Shown here piece by piece: positions 6,577 through 10,904 of a stretch of 10,904 bases of DNA. This stretch comes from Propionibacteriaceae bacterium (GTDB lineage: Bacteria > Actinomycetota > Actinomycetes > Propionibacteriales > Propionibacteriaceae). The notes below the pieces were generated by a model that saw nothing but the letters and a program-made list of their open reading frames with translations, was not told where the DNA came from and did no database searches. The first letter of the stretch is position 1; every line of letters starts with the position of its first letter. Location of the stretch: the NCBI GenBank assembly GCA_031265725.1, contig JAISCH010000297.1:1-10904 (forward strand), written 5' to 3'. Both the position numbers and the translations under genes were made by a program.

Positions 6577-7038
6577 TCACGGCAGCGGAAGTTGGGCACC
6601 AGCGTCCAACTCGGCCAGTTCGTCCACTCGCCGGGAGTGCCGCTCGCCCCCCTCGAACGGTGTGGCCAGAAACTCGTCCACGATAGCCTTGGCCAGATCC
6701 GGCCCGACGACCCGGGCACCCAGCGCGAGCAGGTTCGCGTTGTTGTGCGCCCGGCCCATGTGCGCGGTGAAAGGCTCGGTGGCCAGCACGCAGCGCGCCC
6801 CCCTCACCTTGTTGGCCGAGATGCACATGCCCACTCCTGCCCCGCAGATCAAGATACCGAAGTCTCCCTCCCCGGCCGCCACCATCCGGGCGGCGTTCGA
6901 GCCGTACAACGGATAGTCGGTGCTGGCAGTGGAATCAGTGCCCAGGTTAGTGTAGCTGTGCCCCGACTCGGTGAGGTGCGCAGCGATGATTTGCTTCAAC
7001 TCCACTCCGGCGTGGTCGTTAGCCAAGATGATATGCAT
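6577..7038 (-). CDS. rpiB: RpiB/LacAB-family sugar-phosphate isomerase
   Basis: A 153-residue cytoplasmic isomerase of the RpiB family, normally interconverting ribose 5-phosphate and ribulose 5-phosphate. Hallmarks in order: N-terminal ANDHAG (Asp8, His9), TDYPLYG, then LICGAGVGMCISANKVRGARC with Cys65 in the place of the E. coli RpiB catalytic base Cys66, and RAHNNANLLALGAR with His98. Mycobacterial-type RpiB enzymes lack the active-site Cys, so this one is of the E. coli-like catalytic type by that residue. It is the last visible gene of the sugar operon, 74 bases after the FGGY kinase. In such operons RpiB homologues may act on other substrates, for example allose 6-phosphate or tetrulose phosphates in erythritol/threitol pathways, so the housekeeping role is not certain. 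An in-frame stop nine bases upstream fixes ATG 7038 as the only start. The nearest strong ribosome site (AGGAGG) is unusually far, 22 bases away. Confidence 0.9.
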   Translation of the reverse strand: MHIILANDHAGVELKQIIAAHLTESGHSYTNLGTDSTASTDYPLYGSNAARMVAAGEGDFGILICGAGVGMCISANKVRGARCVLATEPFTAHMGRAHNNANLLALGARVVGPDLAKAIVDEFLATPFEGGERHSRRVDELAELDAGAQLPLP

Positions 7039-7112
7039 AGCCCCAGCCTAGTGTTGAAAGCCTCCTAATATAGCGCCCAAGGATGATATGGACTGATCCA
7101 GCCGACCGGCGA

Positions 7113-8603
7113 TCACGCCTCCCACCAAGGGGTCAGCGCCCCCAACAAAGTAACGTAGCGGTTGTAGCGGTCCTCCATCAACGACACGTCGGCATCGGGG
7201 GTGACCAGGCGTCCCGGACGGGACATGCTGGCAACCGCCGCGTCAAGGTCAGCGTAGACTCCAGCGGCGACGAAAGCGGCCATAGCAACACCGAGCGCGC
7301 CCGGCTCAGCAGCGGAAGAGACCTCGATCTCCCGGCCCAGCAGGTCCGCCATCAATTGACTCCAGACCGGGTTGCGGGAAATGCCACCCATCACTTTGGG
7401 AATAGCGGCATCCGGGATCGGAAGTTGGTCAAGGTGGTAGCGGTGATTCAGCGCGATGCCCTCGAAGACTGCCCGCACCGCGTCAGCGCGGGTGTGCCAA
7501 CTGCGCAGTCCGATTATCCCAGCGGAGGCGTCGACCGGCAGCGGGGAGCCGTACAGGAACGGCAGGTAGTAGGGCGAGTCGCCCGACAGCGGTGGCAGAT
7601 CGTCCAGGATGGTGTTGAGGAACCCGAAAGACCCGCTCCCAGCGGCCCGGGACGACTCCACCAGGTCGGGGAGCAGCACCCGGGCGAACCAGTCCATGTT
7701 GGTGGACGAGGAAGGGCTGGCGGTCATCGAGTTCCACAGCCCCTTGCGGACGAAGGACCGGGTCATCCAGTCCCCGATGAGCGGAGCGTCAGTGATGTAC
7801 TGGTTCACGCAATACGAGCCCGCCACCACTGACACGTCTCCGGAGTGGACCGCGCCCACTCCGACCGATCCGGCGACGATGTCGTGCAGCCCGGCGGCCA
7901 CCGGGAGGCCCTTCGGCAGGCCGGTGGCCCGCGCCGCCTCGGCAGTCAACCCGCCCGCCAACTGCGTCGACTGGAGCACTTTGGGAACTGTGCCGGCCAA
8001 TTCCGGTACGCCGTAAAGGTCGAAGATCTCGGGTGCCACAGCTTGCGTCTTCACGTCGGTGAACCCGGAACTGACCTCGGTGTAGTCCTGGGCGATATCG
8101 CCGGTCAGCCAGTAGCGGACGATATCTTTGGTGAAGAGCAGGTGGCGGATTCGTGGATAGACCTCCGGCTCGTTCTCCTTCAACCAACGCAGCAGCGGAC
8201 CGGCGCTGGACACCATCGGCAATTGGCCGATTTTCTCGATCAATTGGGACGACAGCGGCTCGGCGGAGAACTCAGCGAAGATAGCCCTGGCCCGGGAGTC
8301 CAAGGAAAGGATTCCCGGTCGTAACAATTCCCCCGCCTGGTCCAAAACCCAGATGCCGTCGCCGTGCGCGGCTTGGGAGATGCCGACAATGTCGGCCCCG
8401 ACCAACTGCGCGGCGAGGTCAGACAGCACCTCGAAAATCATCGCTTTGAAAATGGCTGGCTCGCGCTCCACCCAGCGCGGCCTAGGCTGGATATTCACCG
8501 AGTCGCGGACTGCGGTGGCGACCACCTTCCCGCTGGTGTCGAAAGCCACCGCTTTGGTGGTGCTCGAACCAATGTCCAGACCGATGGCTAATGGCTCACC
8601 CAT
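7113..8603 (-). CDS. FGGY-family carbohydrate/polyol kinase
   Basis: ATP-dependent sugar or polyol kinase, 496 residues, the usual length for FGGY enzymes. The N-terminal actin-like domain opens with the phosphate-binding segment GLDIGSSTTKAVAFD (Asp10 to Lys17) and contains VEREP, then ISQAAHGDGIWVLDQAGELLRPGILSLDSRA, the substrate-domain core. The catalytic Asp is Asp241 in AAGLHDIVAGSVGVG. The second domain carries the adenosine-motif region VMGGISRNPVWSQLMADLLGREIEV and EPGALGVAMAAFVAAG. The HGDGIWVLD / GILSLDSRA segment resembles erythritol kinase (EryA) and L-xylulose kinase (LyxK) more than glycerol or D-xylulose kinases, but I cannot name the substrate. The ATG has a strong ribosome site, GGAGG (complement of 8613-8617), 9 bases upstream. 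That site touches the stop codon of the permease gene, so the two are tightly linked. It likely phosphorylates the sugar brought in by the adjacent ABC transporter. Confidence 0.9.
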   Translation of the reverse strand: MGEPLAIGLDIGSSTTKAVAFDTSGKVVATAVRDSVNIQPRPRWVEREPAIFKAMIFEVLSDLAAQLVGADIVGISQAAHGDGIWVLDQAGELLRPGILSLDSRARAIFAEFSAEPLSSQLIEKIGQLPMVSSAGPLLRWLKENEPEVYPRIRHLLFTKDIVRYWLTGDIAQDYTEVSSGFTDVKTQAVAPEIFDLYGVPELAGTVPKVLQSTQLAGGLTAEAARATGLPKGLPVAAGLHDIVAGSVGVGAVHSGDVSVVAGSYCVNQYITDAPLIGDWMTRSFVRKGLWNSMTASPSSSTNMDWFARVLLPDLVESSRAAGSGSFGFLNTILDDLPPLSGDSPYYLPFLYGSPLPVDASAGIIGLRSWHTRADAVRAVFEGIALNHRYHLDQLPIPDAAIPKVMGGISRNPVWSQLMADLLGREIEVSSAAEPGALGVAMAAFVAAGVYADLDAAVASMSRPGRLVTPDADVSLMEDRYNRYVTLLGALTPWWEA

Positions 8604-8618
8604 GCTGAAAGACCTCCG

Positions 8619-9650
8619 CTAGGCGTTCGTCCTGGCCATCCGCTCCTGGATGGAGGCCAGGCAGATGGCGGCGAGCAGCACCAGGCCGAAGATGATCCGG
8701 CGGATCGACGGCTCGACACCGAGCAGATTCATGATGTTCTCAATCGCGGTGATCAGCAAGGCCGCGCCCAAGATGCCAGACACATGGCCCCGCCCGCCTT
8801 GCATAGAAGTACCGCCCAAGGTGACTGCGGCGAATACATTCATAATGTCGCCATCACCCATGGTGGCTGTCACCGAGTCCAACCGGCCCACTTGCAACAG
8901 GCCGCCGACGGACGCGAACAGCGCGGCAAGCACGAAACAGGTGATCTTCACCCGCTGCACATTGATACCGGCTACGAAGGCGGCCGGCTCATTGTTCCCG
9001 ATGGCGAAGACCGACTTGCCGAACGCCGTGGAGTTCATCACGACGGCCATCACCACCATCAGCGCCACTACGATGATGATCGCTACCGGGATGCCGTTAC
9101 GATTCATCTCGCCTTCACCAAAAATCCGTGCGCCTCCCCAGTAGGTGACGCCAGCAGGCAGCGCGTAGACGCCCTCCGGGATCAACCACACCACAACACC
9201 GCGCAGGGTGAGCATGGTGGCCAGCGTGACGAGGAACGGAGTCACCCCCACCTTAACCGCGATAAACCCGTTGACCAGGCCGATGACAAGCGCCACCGCG
9301 AACATCGTCAGGATCGCAACCGGCCAAGGCACTTCGGGGAACCACCACATGATGACCAGCAGACCCATGGCCGGTGCCACCGCGAAGGTGGACTCGATGG
9401 AGAGATCGAGAGCGCCGAGGACCATGACCATGAACATTCCCAGCGTCATGCAAGCCAATGGGGTTGAACCCCAGAGCACGTTGACCAGGTTGCGCGGCGA
9501 GAAGAACCCGTCAACGAACGTTCCCAGAATGATCAACAGGCCGAGGAGGGGCCAAATCAAGTGGTTCCCGACGATGTTGCGGACCACTGACTGAACGGTG
9601 AAGCTGCGGTCGGTGCCGACGACCATCGCGGCACCCTGATCCAGACTCAT
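8619..9650 (-). CDS. RbsC-type sugar ABC transporter permease (BPD_transp_2 family)
   Basis: Membrane subunit of a carbohydrate ABC importer, 343 residues with about eight to ten hydrophobic segments; the first real helix is near residues 31-48. Family signatures are VMVLGALDLSIES around Asp82 (counterpart of the GGIDLSVGS motif), GLVNGFIAVKVGVTPFLVTLATMLTLRG near 124-151, and the cytoplasmic ATPase-contact loop AAVTLGGTSMQGGRGHVSG (GG at 279-280). The N terminus up to about residue 28 is polar. The ATG overlaps the stop of the ATPase gene as ATGA, and the gene ends 15 bases before the kinase, so the three form one operon. The protein looks intact. Only one permease gene is visible; RbsC-type transporters work as homodimers, so that is sufficient. 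The sugar-binding lipoprotein is not in the window and probably lies upstream of the ATPase. Confidence 0.92.
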   Translation of the reverse strand: MSLDQGAAMVVGTDRSFTVQSVVRNIVGNHLIWPLLGLLIILGTFVDGFFSPRNLVNVLWGSTPLACMTLGMFMVMVLGALDLSIESTFAVAPAMGLLVIMWWFPEVPWPVAILTMFAVALVIGLVNGFIAVKVGVTPFLVTLATMLTLRGVVVWLIPEGVYALPAGVTYWGGARIFGEGEMNRNGIPVAIIIVVALMVVMAVVMNSTAFGKSVFAIGNNEPAAFVAGINVQRVKITCFVLAALFASVGGLLQVGRLDSVTATMGDGDIMNVFAAVTLGGTSMQGGRGHVSGILGAALLITAIENIMNLLGVEPSIRRIIFGLVLLAAICLASIQERMARTNA

Positions 9651-10904
9651 GACTCGACTCCTTGAAGGCTGTTGTAGATGGTGCCCGAGGTGAAGTCCGC
9701 CTCTCCACGGACGAATTCCCTAACGCACTTGCCCCGGAAGAAGACCAGTACCCGGTCGCACAAGTCGACCAACTCGTCCTCGCTCTCCGAGGTGAGGATG
9801 ATGCCGCTGCCGTCGCGCAGATCGTTGCGGACAGTGGCGATGATGTCAGGCTTGCTGGCGATATCGACGCCGCGAGTCGGCTCATGGAGCACGAAAACGT
9901 CAGGACTGAGCAAGGCCATCCGGTTGATGACGACCCGCTGCCGGTTGCCGCCGGAGAGGAAGTCGATATTGACGCCGAGGCTTCGCGCCTTGAACGGCAG
10001 CACCTTCATCCGGGTCTCCACCATCTCCTTGGCGCGGCGGCGGTTGATGAGGCCGACTTTGTTGCGGATTGTCGAATACACCGGCAACAGGATGTTGTCC
10101 TGCACGCTCATGCCGTGGATGATCGCAAGTTCCTCGCGCTTCTTCGGCACGTAGGCAACGCCCAGCTTGCGGGCCACTCCCGGCGACTTGACTCGCGCCG
10201 TCCGCCCGTTCACGGTGACGCTCCCCTCGTCCACCTTCACCAGCCCGTACAAGGCGTTCATAACGTCGTCCTTGCCGGAGCCGTCAAGCCCGGCGAGACC
10301 AAGCACTTCCCCCTTGCGTAGAGTGAACGAGACGTCTTCGAAGGCGCCTTCCTTGCTGAGGCTCTGGACCTGCAGGATCTCCGCGCCGAACTCCACCGAC
10401 TCGTCCAGTTCGGGGGAGTGGATATCGCCGCCGACGATCATCGCGGCGAGTTCAGCCGCAGTTGTGTCGGCGATGCGCACTGTGTCGATACGTTTGCCGT
10501 CACGCAGCACGGAGACCCGGTCGCAAACTGTGATCACTTCGCTGATGCGGTGCGAGATCAGCACGAAAGCCCTGTTGTTCTGCTCTGCCTCGACCCGCAT
10601 CAACTCAAGGATCTGCTGCTTGCGGGCGGCAGAGAGCGATGCGGTGATCTCATCGAGGAAAATGACCTTGGCATCCTCAATGAAGAGAGCCTTGGCCAGG
10701 GCGAGAAGCTGCTGCTCCTCGATGGTGCACTCGGCGATCTTGGTGCGCGGATTCACCTGGACACCCACCGCGTCCAAGGCCTTCGCGGCCACTTCGCGCA
10801 TCTGTCTGTGGTCCAGGAGCACACCCTTCTTCAGCGGAACGCCCAGGAAAATGTTGTCGATCACCGACATCTCCAAGGCGAATTCCGGCTCCTGGGGGAT
10901 GATC
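9647..10904 (-). CDS. Sugar ABC transporter ATP-binding protein, tandem-domain RbsA-like, divergent motifs (5' truncated by window edge)
   Basis: Energy-coupling subunit with two ABC domains in one chain, as in RbsA/MglA. The frame is open to the window edge; the visible part begins IIPQEPEFALEMSVIDNIFLG, the Q-loop region of domain 1, so its Walker A lies outside. The TTG at 10876 is internal and not the start. Domain 1 shows CTIEEQQLLALAKAL for the signature, VIFLDEITASLS for Walker B and a normal H-loop (ISHRISEV). Domain 2 has AGLDGSGKDDVMNAL for Walker A, with Asp after the Lys where Ser or Thr is usual; LSGGNRQRVV for the signature; and FVLHEPTRGVD for Walker B, with His (codon at 9884-9886) replacing the Mg-binding Asp while Glu is kept. 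In RbsA-type proteins one site is often catalytically weak, so these changes may be tolerated, but they place the protein in a divergent subgroup. The ATGA overlap with the permease supports a joint operon. Confidence 0.9.
   Translation of the reverse strand, partial: IIPQEPEFALEMSVIDNIFLGVPLKKGVLLDHRQMREVAAKALDAVGVQVNPRTKIAECTIEEQQLLALAKALFIEDAKVIFLDEITASLSAARKQQILELMRVEAEQNNRAFVLISHRISEVITVCDRVSVLRDGKRIDTVRIADTTAAELAAMIVGGDIHSPELDESVEFGAEILQVQSLSKEGAFEDVSFTLRKGEVLGLAGLDGSGKDDVMNALYGLVKVDEGSVTVNGRTARVKSPGVARKLGVAYVPKKREELAIIHGMSVQDNILLPVYSTIRNKVGLINRRRAKEMVETRMKVLPFKARSLGVNIDFLSGGNRQRVVINRMALLSPDVFVLHEPTRGVDIASKPDIIATVRNDLRDGSGIILTSESEDELVDLCDRVLVFFRGKCVREFVRGEADFTSGTIYNSLQGVES

Noticed and set aside
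8650..9594. Plus-strand open frames opposite the permease gene
   Set aside because: Translations are rich in His, Arg and Pro without domains, and the permease on the minus strand has full family motifs and hydrophobic segments.

Overview
The window comes from a high-GC, mycothiol-making actinomycete. The signs are a MshD-type mycothiol synthase, a GlnR-type regulator, a DUF2510 membrane protein, a MutT1-like Nudix/histidine-phosphatase fusion and frequent GTG/TTG-style start contexts. The genus cannot be fixed from sequence alone. The linkage mshD-ppk1-mutT1-like suits Actinobacteria generally; any closer placement would be a guess. No tRNA, rRNA, CRISPR array, insertion sequence or phage gene was seen.

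Left part, plus strand (1-4239): four closely packed genes. The 3' end of a GlnR-like OmpR-family response regulator is followed after about 10 bases by mshD (last step of mycothiol synthesis). ppk1 (polyphosphate kinase) overlaps the end of mshD, and a two-domain Nudix + histidine phosphatase protein (MutT1-like) overlaps the ppk1 stop codon by one base (TGATG). The overlaps suggest co-transcription and translational coupling. Together the products deal with redox buffering, phosphate/polyphosphate storage and nucleotide or diphosphate clean-up, next to a nitrogen/phosphate-type regulator.

Middle part, minus strand (4336-6504): a small convergent gap with a short hairpin, then a DUF2510 single-pass membrane protein with an apparently leaderless promoter. 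Next comes a two-gene unit made of an SPFH/Band-7 membrane protein and a 73-residue ribbon-helix-helix (RHH) DNA-binding protein with a basic, AT-hook-like tail. Just upstream of the SPFH gene is a perfect 19-bp palindrome made of two TGATATCA boxes one helical turn apart, overlapping a plausible -35 box. It is the best candidate for an operator bound by the RHH protein and the most interesting regulatory signal in the window.

Right part, minus strand (6577-10904): a carbohydrate uptake and phosphorylation operon running toward lower coordinates: ABC ATPase (5' end outside the window), RbsC-type permease (ATGA overlap), FGGY-family sugar/polyol kinase, and an RpiB-type aldose-ketose phosphate isomerase. 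The likely flow is import of a pentose, pentulose or tetritol-like compound, phosphorylation by the FGGY kinase, then RpiB-type isomerisation into the pentose-phosphate pathway. The substrate cannot be named. The ABC ATPase is unusual because several nucleotide-binding motifs in both halves depart from consensus, including His in place of the Walker B Asp of the second half.
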